A stretch of 39,904 bases of DNA from JAUVXY01 sp964392345. GTDB lineage: Bacteria; Actinomycetota; Humimicrobiia; Humimicrobiales; Humimicrobiaceae. The DNA lies in NCBI GenBank assembly GCA_964392345.1, contig CAYMPQ010000006.1:1-39904 (forward strand), written 5' to 3'. Each line of letters begins with the position of its first letter. The stretch's first letter is position 1. Below are positions 1 through 8,421 of this stretch, piece by piece. The notes beneath the pieces were generated by a model. That model was not told where the DNA came from. It ran no database searches and saw only the letters and a list, made by a program, of their open reading frames with translations. The position numbers and the translations under genes were made by a program.

Positions 1-378
1 TATAGTCAAAGTTGTTCCAAACAGGCCGATGTTTAATTTTTTTGCTGCTGCAGCAGTTTTTTCAAGTCTCATTTTAAAGCAAACATTGCATCTTTTGCCG
101 CCCTCAGGCTCTTTTTCTAAATTTTTAGTTAATTTAAACCATTTTTTTACTTCGTATCTGTCTGTAATTAAAGGAATTTTATATATTTCAGAAATTATTT
201 TTATGTCTTTCAGCCTGCGCTTGTATTCATGCTCCGGGTGAATATTCGGGTTGTAAAAAAACAAAGTAACTGCAAAATTTTCTGAAAGCAAGAAGTATGG
301 ATGAAGCGCACATGTTGCACAGCAGGCGTGCAGCAGAAATCCTGGTTTCAGCTTTTTTTTATTATTAACTGCCGTCAT
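1..378 (-). CDS. queH: Epoxyqueuosine reductase QueH (N-terminal part, cut by window edge)
   Basis: The reverse strand is open from an ATG at 378 to base 1 without a stop, giving 126 residues of a longer protein. Near the start is an HACCATC motif (residues 17-23; the family motif is HxCCAPC), then FFYNPNIHP, and later GGKRCNVCF followed by RLEKTAAAA and GTTLTI. These are hallmarks of QueH (formerly DUF208), the iron-sulfur enzyme that reduces epoxyqueuosine to queuosine in tRNA, the last step of queuosine synthesis; the cysteine pairs bind metal or cluster. The third residue after the CC pair is Thr where Pro is usual. It is divergent from hisD, with 93 bp between them. No clear ribosome binding site precedes the ATG, so the start is the best guess. 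The C-terminus lies outside the window. Confidence 0.88.
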   Translation of the reverse strand, partial: MTAVNNKKKLKPGFLLHACCATCALHPYFLLSENFAVTLFFYNPNIHPEHEYKRRLKDIKIISEIYKIPLITDRYEVKKWFKLTKNLEKEPEGGKRCNVCFKMRLEKTAAAAKKLNIGLFGTTLTI

Positions 379-388
379 ATTGCAAAAC

Positions 389-417
389 TTGTATTTATTT
401 TCTTTTTTTAATATATT
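389..417 (+). promoter_or_regulatory. Candidate sigma-A-type promoter for hisD
   Basis: TTGTAT at 389-394 and TATATT at 412-417 are separated by 17 bases in the divergent queH/hisD intergenic region. Transcription would start near 424, about 48 bases before the hisD ATG. This rests on consensus match only, in very AT-rich DNA. Confidence 0.4.
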
Positions 418-471
418 AACAAGAATACACTCTAATAGAAATATTTAAAAACAGCTTTTTGTTTATGAATA

Positions 472-1812
472 ATGGATTATAATTTTTTAAAAATTGAAAA
501 GCCGAAAGTAATCAGCGATACATACAAATGGCTGAAAAGGGATTTTATAATTCCTTCCTCTGTAGATAAAACAGTAAGCAAGATACTAAAAGAAGTAAAA
601 ATATGCGGAGATAAAGCTGTCATCAAATTTTGTAAAAAATTTGATGGGATAAACATCAAAAAAGTAGATGAGCTTAAAGTAAAAGATGAAGAAATTAAAA
701 GATCATGTGAGCTGGTTGTAAAAACTTATCCCAGGCTTGTTGAGGCACTTGATGTAAGCTGCAGGAATATAAGGTTATATCACAGCATGCAGTTAAAAAG
801 AGAGGCTGGATCATGGCTGGAAGAGCCTGCAAGGGGTAAGAAGATAGGCCAAATATTAACGCCCGTAGAAAGAATAGGGGCATACATCCCCGGTGGAAGA
901 TACATCTATCCTTCTTCAGTTCTAATGACAATCATACCGGCTGCAGTAGCAGGAGTAAAAGAAATTGCCATATGCACACCTCCGGGAAAGGATGGAAATG
1001 TACATGAGGTTTTGCTGTATTTGTGCAGCAAGCTTGGCGTAAGCGAAGTTTACAGAATAGGCGGTGCACAGGCAATAGCAGTTATGGCATACGGCACTGA
1101 TAGTATAAAAAAGGTAGATAAAATTGTTGGACCGGGCAATATATATGTTGCTGCTGCCAAAAAGGCAGTGTTTGGCACTGTTGGTATTGATAGCCTGGCC
1201 GGACCAAGCGAAGTGATGATTTTAGCAGACTGCAGTGCAAAGCCCGATTTTATAGCTGCAGATTTAATCTCGCAATCAGAGCATGATCCGGACGCAAAAA
1301 GCATTTTATTGTCCACAAGCGAAGATATTGCAAAAAAAGTTATTGATGAAATTTACAAACAAGTTGACAACCTTGCAAGCGTTTGTGGCAGCAGTGGGAA
1401 CGTTAAGGTAATTTTAAAATCCCTGGTGAAAAATTGTAAGATTGTTTACAGTAAAGATAAAAATCTTATAATTAAAATATGCAATGTGGCAGCACCCGAA
1501 CATCTGGAAATAATGATGGAAGATGCAGATAATGTGTTAAAAGACATTAAAAATGCAGGTGCAATATTTGTTGGCGATTACACGCCTGTTGCAGTTGGTG
1601 ATTATATAGGCGGAACCAATCATGTTATTCCAACAGGCGGCTGCGCAAGGTTTTCGTCTCCTCTCGGGATATATGATTTCTGTAAAAGAAGCAGCATAAT
1701 TTCTTATGACCGCGAAATGTTGAAGGATGAATCGGAGTATGTAGAAATTTTATCAAGTTTTGAAAACTTAATTGCTCACAAGAACTCTGTTAAGGCAAGG
1801 TTTAAAAAATAG
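472..1812 (+). CDS. hisD: Histidinol dehydrogenase
   Basis: The 446-residue protein has the usual HisD length. HisD is the NAD-dependent, zinc-containing enzyme that oxidises L-histidinol to L-histidine in two steps in the cytoplasm. The GPGN motif (about 220-223) is followed by AAAKKAVFGTVGIDSLAGPSE. Zinc-ligand candidates are Gln268 and His271 in SQSEHDP, Asp377 in VGDYIGGTNH, and His436 near the C-terminus. The catalytic Glu-His pair is in APEHLEI (343-344). An ATG seven bases upstream (465) runs into a stop, so 472 is the start; no Shine-Dalgarno is visible. hisC follows after 24-33 bases, so the two form a small histidine operon, but no other his genes are present here. Confidence 0.97.
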   Translation: MDYNFLKIEKPKVISDTYKWLKRDFIIPSSVDKTVSKILKEVKICGDKAVIKFCKKFDGINIKKVDELKVKDEEIKRSCELVVKTYPRLVEALDVSCRNIRLYHSMQLKREAGSWLEEPARGKKIGQILTPVERIGAYIPGGRYIYPSSVLMTIIPAAVAGVKEIAICTPPGKDGNVHEVLLYLCSKLGVSEVYRIGGAQAIAVMAYGTDSIKKVDKIVGPGNIYVAAAKKAVFGTVGIDSLAGPSEVMILADCSAKPDFIAADLISQSEHDPDAKSILLSTSEDIAKKVIDEIYKQVDNLASVCGSSGNVKVILKSLVKNCKIVYSKDKNLIIKICNVAAPEHLEIMMEDADNVLKDIKNAGAIFVGDYTPVAVGDYIGGTNHVIPTGGCARFSSPLGIYDFCKRSSIISYDREMLKDESEYVEILSSFENLIAHKNSVKARFKK

Positions 1813-1845
1813 TCGTACTTGCATGAATAAAAGAAAGTGATAAAA

Positions 1846-2943
1846 ATGAAGTTTAAATCATGGATTTATAATTTGCCAGAATATATTCCCGGCAAAACTT
1901 TGGAGGAAATAAAGGAAAAATATAATTTAGAGGTGGTGTATAAACTTGCATCCAATGAAAATTTATTTGGAACTTCTCCCGAGGTCATAGACAGTATTTG
2001 CAGGAATGCCTGCCGTATTAATTATTACCCTGACAGTGATTGCAGGGAAATAAAACAAAAGCTTGGTTCAAAGTATAATGTGCCGGCGGATAATATAATA
2101 ATAGGAAATGGCACAGACCAGATTATTGAATTGGTCTGCAGCGGCTTTGTTGGTTCTGGTGAAAATGTGGTAATCTCTGACCCTACTTTTTTGATTTACG
2201 AAAAAGCTGCTTTAAAGTGCGGAGGGGAAGTGATTAAAGTTCCGCTTGAAAAATTCAGGCAGGATGTCAAATCAATGGTTGATTCTGCAGATGGTAAAAC
2301 CAGAATAATTTTTTTGACAAATCCCCACAATCCTACAGGAACCAGGATTACAAAAAATGAGTTTGAGTATGTTATCAGGAATATGCCAAAAGATGTTTTA
2401 ATAGTCACAGACGAGGCTTATTACGAATATCTGCCGGAAGAAGAAAAAATAGATACCGTAAGCTACCTAAATGAGTGCAGCAATTTAATGATACTCAGGA
2501 CATTTTCAAAAATTTATGGGCTGGCAGGGCTTAGAATAGGGTATGGGATATCCAGCGCTGAAATTATTTCCGGCTTAAATAAAATCAGGCTGCCGTTTAA
2601 TGTAAATTTTATTGCACAGAAAGCTGCGGTTGCTGCTCTTGAAAATGAATTGTTTGCCTGTGAGGTAAGAGACAAAATACAGGTGGAAAAAGAAAAATTT
2701 TACAGTGCTTTTAAAAAAAATGGAATTGATTTTATTAAATCATATTCTAATTTTATACTGGTCAAGGCAGGAAGCAAAAACAGGGATGTAATTACCAGGC
2801 TTTTAGAGAGCGGTTTTATTGTAAGACCGGGTGAGAATTTAGGGATACCGGGGTACATAAGAGTTACGGTATCTAAACCTGAGGTTAATGATAAATTCTT
2901 AAGTGAGTTTATTAAAATATATAAGTCAGAATATAATCAATAA
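1846..2943 (+). CDS. hisC: Histidinol-phosphate aminotransferase
   Basis: This is a fold-type I PLP enzyme of 365 residues that converts imidazole-acetol phosphate and glutamate to histidinol phosphate. LASNENLFGTSP near the N-terminus, TNPHNPTGT in the middle, TDEAYYEYLP, and the Schiff-base lysine in RTFSKIYGLAGLRIGYG (Lys about 222) are class II aminotransferase/HisC motifs. A GTG at 1837 is in frame and would add three residues. I prefer the ATG at 1846, which has AAGAAAG about nine bases upstream. It lies directly behind hisD, which argues for HisC over other aminotransferases of the fold. The gene ends 31 bases before the methyltransferase. Confidence 0.93.
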   Translation: MKFKSWIYNLPEYIPGKTLEEIKEKYNLEVVYKLASNENLFGTSPEVIDSICRNACRINYYPDSDCREIKQKLGSKYNVPADNIIIGNGTDQIIELVCSGFVGSGENVVISDPTFLIYEKAALKCGGEVIKVPLEKFRQDVKSMVDSADGKTRIIFLTNPHNPTGTRITKNEFEYVIRNMPKDVLIVTDEAYYEYLPEEEKIDTVSYLNECSNLMILRTFSKIYGLAGLRIGYGISSAEIISGLNKIRLPFNVNFIAQKAAVAALENELFACEVRDKIQVEKEKFYSAFKKNGIDFIKSYSNFILVKAGSKNRDVITRLLESGFIVRPGENLGIPGYIRVTVSKPEVNDKFLSEFIKIYKSEYNQ

Positions 2944-2974
2944 TAATTACAACAGACAAGGAAAGGGCTTGAAA

Positions 2975-3817
2975 ATGGAAACAATAGTAACAGGGAAAAA
3001 TTGTGAAGTAAGGTTTGGTCTGCAGCTTCCAACAGTAATAATTGCAGAGAGAATAAATCCAACTGGAAGAAAATCTTTAGCAGATGAGTTGCAGCAGGGC
3101 AAGCTTGACATGGTAGGAAAAGATGCAAAAGAACAAGCAGAAGCCGGCGGAGATATAATTGATGTAAATGTCGGCGCAGTTGGCGTGGATGAAGTGGATA
3201 TGCTCCCAAAAGCTGTAAAAAAGGTTATGGAAGTTACGGACAAACCAATTTGTTTGGATTCTGCAAATCCAAAAGCTATAAAAGCTGCCCTGGAAGTTTA
3301 TCCATACAAGGCTCTTATTAATTCTGTTAACGGTGAAGGAAGATCTTTGGAGGAAGTACTGCCGATGGTTAAGGAAAGCGGCAGTGCTGTAATTTGTCTT
3401 ACAATGGATGAAGACGGAATACCGGATAATGTTGAGAAAAGAGTAGAAATTGCTGAAAAAATATTAAAAAGGGCGGAATCACTTGGAATTAAAAGGGAAG
3501 ATCTGGTATTTGATTGTCTGGCGATGGCCAATGCTACAAATTCCAGTGCATGCAAAATTACACTTGAAACAATGAGAAGAGTTACAGATGAGTTTGGTGT
3601 TTCCACAACTTTTGGCGCTTCTAATATTAGCTTTGGAATGCCAAACAGGGATCTTTTAAATATTCATTTTATAACAATGAGCATAATGAACGGATTGTGC
3701 GCCCCTATTACAGATCCATTGATAAAAGGCCTTAAAAGGTCAATGAGAGCAGCTGATTTTCTTGCAGGAAAAGATCCGTACGGCATGAATTATATCTCAG
3801 AATATAGAAAAAAATGA
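2975..3817 (+). CDS. Methyltetrahydrofolate methyltransferase (AcsE/MtgA-like, corrinoid-dependent)
   Basis: The 280-residue TIM-barrel pterin-binding protein carries ERINPTGRK, GGDIIDVNVG, LDSANPKAIKAALEV, NSVNGE and LTMDEDGIP. These motifs characterise methyltransferases that pass the methyl group of CH3-tetrahydrofolate to the cobalamin of a corrinoid protein (AcsE of the Wood-Ljungdahl pathway, MtgA of methylamine/betaine systems). The open frame extends 24 codons upstream to a TTG or GTG-type start, but the ATG at 2975 has GGAAAGG eight bases before it and matches the family N-terminus. No corrinoid protein or acetyl-CoA synthase gene lies nearby, so its partner cannot be named. It follows hisC and may share its transcript. 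The stop codon lies in a 16-bp tandem duplication (3800-3831). Confidence 0.85.
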   Translation: METIVTGKNCEVRFGLQLPTVIIAERINPTGRKSLADELQQGKLDMVGKDAKEQAEAGGDIIDVNVGAVGVDEVDMLPKAVKKVMEVTDKPICLDSANPKAIKAALEVYPYKALINSVNGEGRSLEEVLPMVKESGSAVICLTMDEDGIPDNVEKRVEIAEKILKRAESLGIKREDLVFDCLAMANATNSSACKITLETMRRVTDEFGVSTTFGASNISFGMPNRDLLNIHFITMSIMNGLCAPITDPLIKGLKRSMRAADFLAGKDPYGMNYISEYRKK

Positions 3818-3831
3818 ATATAGAAAAAAAT
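3800..3831 (+). repeat. 16-bp perfect tandem duplication over a stop codon
   Basis: The 16-mer GAATATAGAAAAAAAT occurs at 3800-3815 and again at 3816-3831. The stop codon of the methyltransferase (TGA, 3815-3817) is formed at the junction, so the second copy is untranslated. It looks like a recent slippage product. Confidence 0.9.
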
Positions 3832-3892
3832 AATTAAATGGTGTACACTTTAGACTTACTAAAATTTATTAAAAGAAAAAGGAGAAACTAAC

Positions 3893-4990
3893 ATGGCAAA
3901 AGTTGAGCTAAAAAACCTGACAAAAAAATTTGAAGAAGTAATAGCTGTTAACGAGATGAATGCGACTGCTGAAGACAAAGAGTTTGTAGTACTGGTAGGC
4001 CCTTCCGGCTGCGGAAAAACTACGACCCTGCGCATGATTGCGGGGCTGGAGGAGGTTACCGGAGGGGAGATCTATATCGGAGACAGGTTAGTCAACGACG
4101 TTCCTCCAAAGGATAGGGATATTGCTATGGTATTCCAGAATTATGCACTCTATCCGCATATGAGCGTCTATGACAATATGGCGTTTGGTTTAAAGCTTAG
4201 AAGAACCCCAAAGCAGGAAATTATAAGAAGGGTTAATGGAGCAGCAGAGATATTAAAAATAGGTGAACTCCTCAAGCGAAAGCCCAAGCAGCTGTCAGGA
4301 GGACAGAGGCAGAGGGTAGCTCTTGGCAGGGCTATAGTCAGGGATCCCAAGGTGTTTTTGATGGATGAGCCGCTGTCCAACCTTGATGCAAAGCTTAGAG
4401 TTCAGATGAGAACTGAAATTGCAAAGCTTCATAACAGGCTTCAGGCAACAATAGTTTATGTTACCCACGATCAGACGGAAGCTATGACCATGGCAGATAA
4501 GATTATTATTATGAAGGATGGGCTGGTTCATCAAGTTGGCGTTCCCCAGGAAGTGTATGATCGCCCGAACAATATGTTTGTAGCAGGGTTTATCGGGAGC
4601 CCGGCAATGAACTTTATTGATGTAAAAGTAACAAGTGACTTAAAATTAAAAAATGGGAATTTTACTCTTGATATACCTGACCATACCATGAAAGTAATCA
4701 AGGAAAATAATTTAGTAGGGAAAGATATAGTTTTAGGGATCAGGCCTGAAGATTTGGAGGACAGCGCATTTGTACCTTCTGCCGGAGAAGGAAACACAAT
4801 AAATGCAATGGTTGAAGTAACAGAGCCCATGGGCGCAGAAGTTTATGTATATATAGATATAAAAGGCGTTCTTATGACTGCAAGGGTTAATCCAAAAACT
4901 GAAGCCAAAAATGATAAGCCCATAACACTTTTTGTGAATTTAGAAAAACTGCATATTTTTGATAAAGAAAATGAAAAAGCATATGTATAA
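3893..4990 (+). CDS. Sugar ABC transporter ATP-binding protein (MalK/UgpC/MsmK type)
   Basis: The 365-residue ATPase has Walker A GPSGCGKTT (about 36-44), Q-loop VFQNYALYPHM, signature LSGGQRQRVALGRAIVRDP, Walker B VFLMDEP with D-loop SNLDAKLR, and the switch histidine in YVTHDQTEAMT. A C-terminal OB/TOBE-type region of about 120 residues (IGSPAMNFIDV, VLGIRPEDL) is typical of the MalK subfamily that energises uptake of oligosaccharides, glycerol 3-phosphate and related solutes. The Shine-Dalgarno AAGGAGA lies nine bases before the ATG. No permease or binding-protein gene flanks it, so it may be a shared ATPase serving several importers, as MsmK and MsiK do. The substrate is therefore unknown. 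A terminator follows at 5063. Confidence 0.93.
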   Translation: MAKVELKNLTKKFEEVIAVNEMNATAEDKEFVVLVGPSGCGKTTTLRMIAGLEEVTGGEIYIGDRLVNDVPPKDRDIAMVFQNYALYPHMSVYDNMAFGLKLRRTPKQEIIRRVNGAAEILKIGELLKRKPKQLSGGQRQRVALGRAIVRDPKVFLMDEPLSNLDAKLRVQMRTEIAKLHNRLQATIVYVTHDQTEAMTMADKIIIMKDGLVHQVGVPQEVYDRPNNMFVAGFIGSPAMNFIDVKVTSDLKLKNGNFTLDIPDHTMKVIKENNLVGKDIVLGIRPEDLEDSAFVPSAGEGNTINAMVEVTEPMGAEVYVYIDIKGVLMTARVNPKTEAKNDKPITLFVNLEKLHIFDKENEKAYV

Positions 4991-5062
4991 AAATGCGAGG
5001 AGCAAAAAGGAAAATCGTTATATATAGCAATTAGATAAAATATGCTGCATGTATTTATTAGG

Positions 5063-5110
5063 AAATAAGGCACAATGAAATATTTTTTTGTTGTGCCTTA
5101 TTTTTCTTTT
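5063..5110 (+). terminator. Rho-independent terminator
   Basis: A perfect 13-bp stem (AAATAAGGCACAA at 5063-5075 pairing with TTGTGCCTTATTT at 5091-5103) encloses a 15-base loop and runs into a T tract ending at 5110. It ends the transporter ATPase transcript and separates it from the metallophosphoesterase operon. Confidence 0.88.
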
Positions 5111-5143
5111 ATGTAAAATTAAATATATCTGAAGTGATAATAA

Positions 5144-5152
5144 TGTTATAAT
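5144..5152 (+). promoter_or_regulatory. Candidate extended -10 promoter for the phosphoesterase/cDPG operon
   Basis: TGT-TATAAT (TG at 5144-5145, TATAAT at 5147-5152) is an extended -10 element. It lies about 65 bases upstream of the ATG at 5219, downstream of the terminator. No good -35 is seen, which extended -10 promoters tolerate. Confidence 0.4.
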
Positions 5153-5218
5153 TTTCCTTGATATATTGTAAGCATCATTTTTATTTGCAAGGCAACAATA
5201 AATTTGGAAGGAAAAATA

Positions 5219-6019
5219 ATGGCAGTAAATAAAAGAGGGACAACAATAGTTCAAATCTCAGACATTCATGTGGGAGAGCAGTATTTTGTGCCAAGTCTTC
5301 TTACAAGAAGCATTGATGAAATAAATGATCTTGATCCTGACATTGTAATTATAACCGGGGACCTTACAGCCAATGGGTTTAGAAGAGAGTATGATACTGT
5401 AAAAAACTATATTGCTCCTATTAAGTGTAAAAATTTAATAGTGCAGCCTGGCAACCATGATTCCAGAAATGTGGGGTATCTTCACTTCGAAGATATTTTT
5501 GGAGACAGATTTACAACTTTTAAAAACGATAATTTAACCATAGTGTCTGCCGATTCCAGTGAACCGGATCTTGACAATGGACAGATTGGAAGAGAGTACT
5601 ATAAATGGATTAAAAGCGAATTTGAAAAATGTAAAAAAAGTGATTTTAAAATATTTACAATGCATCATCACCTGGTCCCTGTTCCAAGTACAGGCAGGGA
5701 AAGGAACATTGTCAATGACGCAGGGGATGTTTTAGAAGTACTGGTTGAAGCAGGAGTAGATTTGGTATTGTGCGGACACAAGCATGTTCCGTATATATGG
5801 AGAGTAGAGGATTTGTTAATGTTAACCGCAGGTACTGTTTCATGCCTTAGACTTAGGGGAAGAATAGAGCCAAACTATAATATTATAAATATAACTGATG
5901 ACAGGGTTGATGTTTACAGGAGGTACCCCTTTGGTAAAATCGAAAGATTAGAGGGGATTAAAAGAAAAAAAGTAAAGAAAAAGTTAAATGATAGATTTAT
6001 TAAAGAGAAAAAAGAATAA
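5219..6019 (+). CDS. Calcineurin-like metallophosphoesterase
   Basis: The 266-residue protein carries the full metallophosphoesterase signature: SDIHVG (Asp15, His17), TGDLT (Asp48), GNHDSR (Asn79, His80), the histidines of MHHH (149-151) and CGHKH (187, 189). These bind two metal ions. The order and length match the class III cyclic nucleotide phosphodiesterase/Icc-like branch, but the substrate cannot be read from the motifs. A TTG five codons upstream is in frame; the ATG at 5219 is preferred because GGAAGG lies nine bases before it. The gene overlaps the cyclic 2,3-DPG synthetase gene by 32 bases, so the products are probably made together. A role in turnover of phosphate esters of that pathway is inference from position only. 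Confidence 0.88.
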   Translation: MAVNKRGTTIVQISDIHVGEQYFVPSLLTRSIDEINDLDPDIVIITGDLTANGFRREYDTVKNYIAPIKCKNLIVQPGNHDSRNVGYLHFEDIFGDRFTTFKNDNLTIVSADSSEPDLDNGQIGREYYKWIKSEFEKCKKSDFKIFTMHHHLVPVPSTGRERNIVNDAGDVLEVLVEAGVDLVLCGHKHVPYIWRVEDLLMLTAGTVSCLRLRGRIEPNYNIINITDDRVDVYRRYPFGKIERLEGIKRKKVKKKLNDRFIKEKKE

Positions 6020-7361
6020 AAATAAGAGACTCGTAGCTTTAATAGATGGTGAGCATCACCCGCAGGTTACTTACGATTCTTTAGAGAAGCTTAAAAAATA
6101 TTATGCAGGAAAATTTGCAGGGCTAATTTTTATGGGTGGTACCGAAAAATTAGTGGTTGATGATCTGGAGAATTATTTTGGTGAAAAGATATGCATAGTT
6201 GAAGATATAGATACTGATTTTATAGAGGCACTTAATTTTTTTAAGCCTGATATTGTTTATGACTTAAGCGATGAGCCAATTGTTAACTACACCATAAGGA
6301 TGAAAGTAGCTTCTTTTTGTTTTGTCAAAAGCTGCAGCTACATGGGGCCTGATTTTTTATTTGAATATGAGAAAAAAGATATTGCCTGCAGCATTCCAAC
6401 AATATCAATTATTGGAACCGGTAAAAGAATAGGCAAGACTGCTATCAGCGCTTACCTGTCAAAAATATTTGCGGACAGAAACAAAAATATTTGTGTCGTT
6501 ACGATGGGCAGGGGAGGACCACGGCAGCCCCAAATTTTAAAAGGCGGTGCAGTAAATATCACGCCGGAGTATCTTTTAAAACTTAGTAAAAATGGAATGC
6601 ATGCAAGTTCGGATTATATAGAAGATGCATTGGTCAGCAAACTTACCACAGTAGGATGCAGGAGATGCGGCGGAGGATTTGGCGGCGAGGTTTTTTTGTC
6701 TAATGTTAAAGAAGGAGTGGCCGTAGCCGAGAATCTAAATCCTGACTTGATAGTAATAGAGGGTAGTGGGGCCTCGCTGCCTGATGTGAAGACAGATGCA
6801 AATATATGTATAATTGGAGCTTATCAAAGCTGGGAAAGCATAGTGGGATACTTAGGTATATACAGGTTGATGATATCAGATCTTATTATTATTACTATGT
6901 GTGAGGAACCCTTGGCAGATAAGAAAAAGATTGATTTTTTGAAAAATGAAATTGCTAAGATCAATCCTCATGCAAAAATAATAAAAACTGTTTTTCGTCC
7001 CAATCCTCTTTCAAGCATAAGCGGGAAAAAAGTACTTGTAGTAATGACTGCAAAAGAAGAAGCAGGGCCTAAGATTAAAAATTATCTGGAAGAAAAATAT
7101 AATTGCCAGGTAAGTAATATGACATTTAATCTTTCAAATAGAAAAGAGCTAAGGAAAGATTTGAAGAGGTTTTGCAATTACGATACTATTTTAACTGAGC
7201 TTAAGGCAGCTTCTGTAGATGTTGTAACTGATTTTGCTTTTAAAAATAAAAAGGCCATAGTTTATCTCAATAATGTACCTGTGGTTTTAAATGGAAGTGC
7301 AAAAAAGCTAAAAGATGAGCTGGGCAGTATTTATAATAAGATAAAACTTTCAAAAGTATAA
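5988..7361 (+). CDS. cpgS: Cyclic 2,3-diphosphoglycerate synthetase
   Basis: The 457-residue protein resembles the archaeal enzyme that closes 2,3-diphosphoglycerate into the cyclic trianionic pyrophosphate with ATP. Near the N-terminus is VALIDGEHHPQVTYDSL, the family opening. A P-loop GTGKRIGKT (143-151) follows, then VVTMGRGGPRQP and later a glycine-rich segment with two cysteines (VGCRRCGGGFGG) and IVIEGSGASLPDV. The ATG at 5988 lies within the end of the phosphoesterase gene; no other ATG precedes the conserved IDGEH segment. The next gene encodes 2-phosphoglycerate kinase, whose product is the substrate of this enzyme, which strongly supports the call. In methanogens cyclic DPG serves as a thermolyte and phosphate/energy store; its role here is unknown. 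Confidence 0.88.
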   Translation: MIDLLKRKKNKNKRLVALIDGEHHPQVTYDSLEKLKKYYAGKFAGLIFMGGTEKLVVDDLENYFGEKICIVEDIDTDFIEALNFFKPDIVYDLSDEPIVNYTIRMKVASFCFVKSCSYMGPDFLFEYEKKDIACSIPTISIIGTGKRIGKTAISAYLSKIFADRNKNICVVTMGRGGPRQPQILKGGAVNITPEYLLKLSKNGMHASSDYIEDALVSKLTTVGCRRCGGGFGGEVFLSNVKEGVAVAENLNPDLIVIEGSGASLPDVKTDANICIIGAYQSWESIVGYLGIYRLMISDLIIITMCEEPLADKKKIDFLKNEIAKINPHAKIIKTVFRPNPLSSISGKKVLVVMTAKEEAGPKIKNYLEEKYNCQVSNMTFNLSNRKELRKDLKRFCNYDTILTELKAASVDVVTDFAFKNKKAIVYLNNVPVVLNGSAKKLKDELGSIYNKIKLSKV

Positions 7362-7402
7362 GAAATAAAAAAATTATATAAAATACAAAGAGTATAAACA
7401 AT

Positions 7403-8335
7403 ATGAAATCAGATAGTGGAACTGGACCAAAAGTAATAGTTATCTCGGATAAAAAAGTTGGCCTGCCTTTTTCAAAAGGAATACTTGCATCTTCTATCTC
7501 TGTCACAGGTCTTGATATAGTTACTGCCTATAAAATTGCTCTTGATATTCAGGAGTACCTACTTTCAAGTAAGCGATATTCTATTTCTTTGGGTGAATTG
7601 CGGTCATGTGCATTTAGGTTTATAAAAGATGAAGCTAATCTTGAATATGCAGAAAAATATTTACTGTGGCAATCGGTAGGCAAGTTAAACAAACCAATCG
7701 TTGTGCTTATAGGTGGAGCCACAGGTGTTGGTAAGTCAACCATTGCTACTATTCTGTCAAACAGGTTAAACATAACCAGGATAGTTTCAACAGATGCCAT
7801 AAGAGAAGTTATGAGAGCCTCTGTTTCAGATAAGCTAATAAGACCATTGAGAGGATCGTCTTACAATGCTTATAAGAATCTGGTCCTGCCCCCTTCCGGA
7901 GTAAATCCGGTGCTGTTGGGGTTCAGGGAGCAAGTGATGGCAGTGATAGTAGGAGTAGAAGCTATTATAAGGAGAAGCATAGAAGAAAAAACAGATATAA
8001 TTATAGAAGGAGCCCATATAGTGCCGGGGTATTTAAACATAAATAAATACTTGCCTGATGCTCTGATACAAAATTTTATTATATCAGTACCAGACAAAGA
8101 GACCCACAGAGAGCATTTTTCCAAAAGGACATTTGAAACACAGGGATCGAGACCTGTGCAAAGATACATAAAGCATCTGGATGAGATTCGGAAGATACAG
8201 AACTACATTAAAAAATTAGCAAAAGAAAATGGTATCAAGGTTATAAATAATTACGACCTTGACAATACTATCAACAAAATTTTAGAGTTGGTTTTTCAAG
8301 GAGTAAAAAAGGAATTCAGTAAGGTTAGAATGTAA
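7403..8335 (+). CDS. pgk2: 2-phosphoglycerate kinase
   Basis: The 310-residue protein has an N-terminal ATP-cone-like region (about 9-95: VIVISDKKVGLPFSKGILASS and onward) followed by a P-loop kinase domain with GATGVGKST (105-113), VSTDAIREVMR, and a DIIIEGAHIVPGYL segment. This arrangement is that of the kinase that phosphorylates 2-phosphoglycerate to 2,3-diphosphoglycerate, known from methanogens and some bacteria. It lies 41 bases behind the cyclic 2,3-DPG synthetase gene, so both enzymes from the glycolytic intermediate to cyclic 2,3-DPG are encoded in order. No Shine-Dalgarno is obvious. The operon appears to end here; the next gene is convergent and I see no strong terminator between them. 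Confidence 0.88.
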   Translation: MKSDSGTGPKVIVISDKKVGLPFSKGILASSISVTGLDIVTAYKIALDIQEYLLSSKRYSISLGELRSCAFRFIKDEANLEYAEKYLLWQSVGKLNKPIVVLIGGATGVGKSTIATILSNRLNITRIVSTDAIREVMRASVSDKLIRPLRGSSYNAYKNLVLPPSGVNPVLLGFREQVMAVIVGVEAIIRRSIEEKTDIIIEGAHIVPGYLNINKYLPDALIQNFIISVPDKETHREHFSKRTFETQGSRPVQRYIKHLDEIRKIQNYIKKLAKENGIKVINNYDLDNTINKILELVFQGVKKEFSKVRM

Positions 8336-8421
8336 GGCCTGCTAAAGTTAAGCTGACCTGCAAATAAAATTACAATATTGTGCCAAAACATGTACAAGTT
8401 GTTCCATATCTGCTACTCGGT

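Noticed and set aside
29..241. A + strand 70-residue frame at the left edge
   Set aside because: It is antisense to queH, whose motifs on the - strand are clear; it has no ribosome binding site.
2903..2974. Longer N-terminus of the methyltransferase overlapping hisC
   Set aside because: The added residues are not family-like, and a good ribosome binding site precedes the ATG at 2975.
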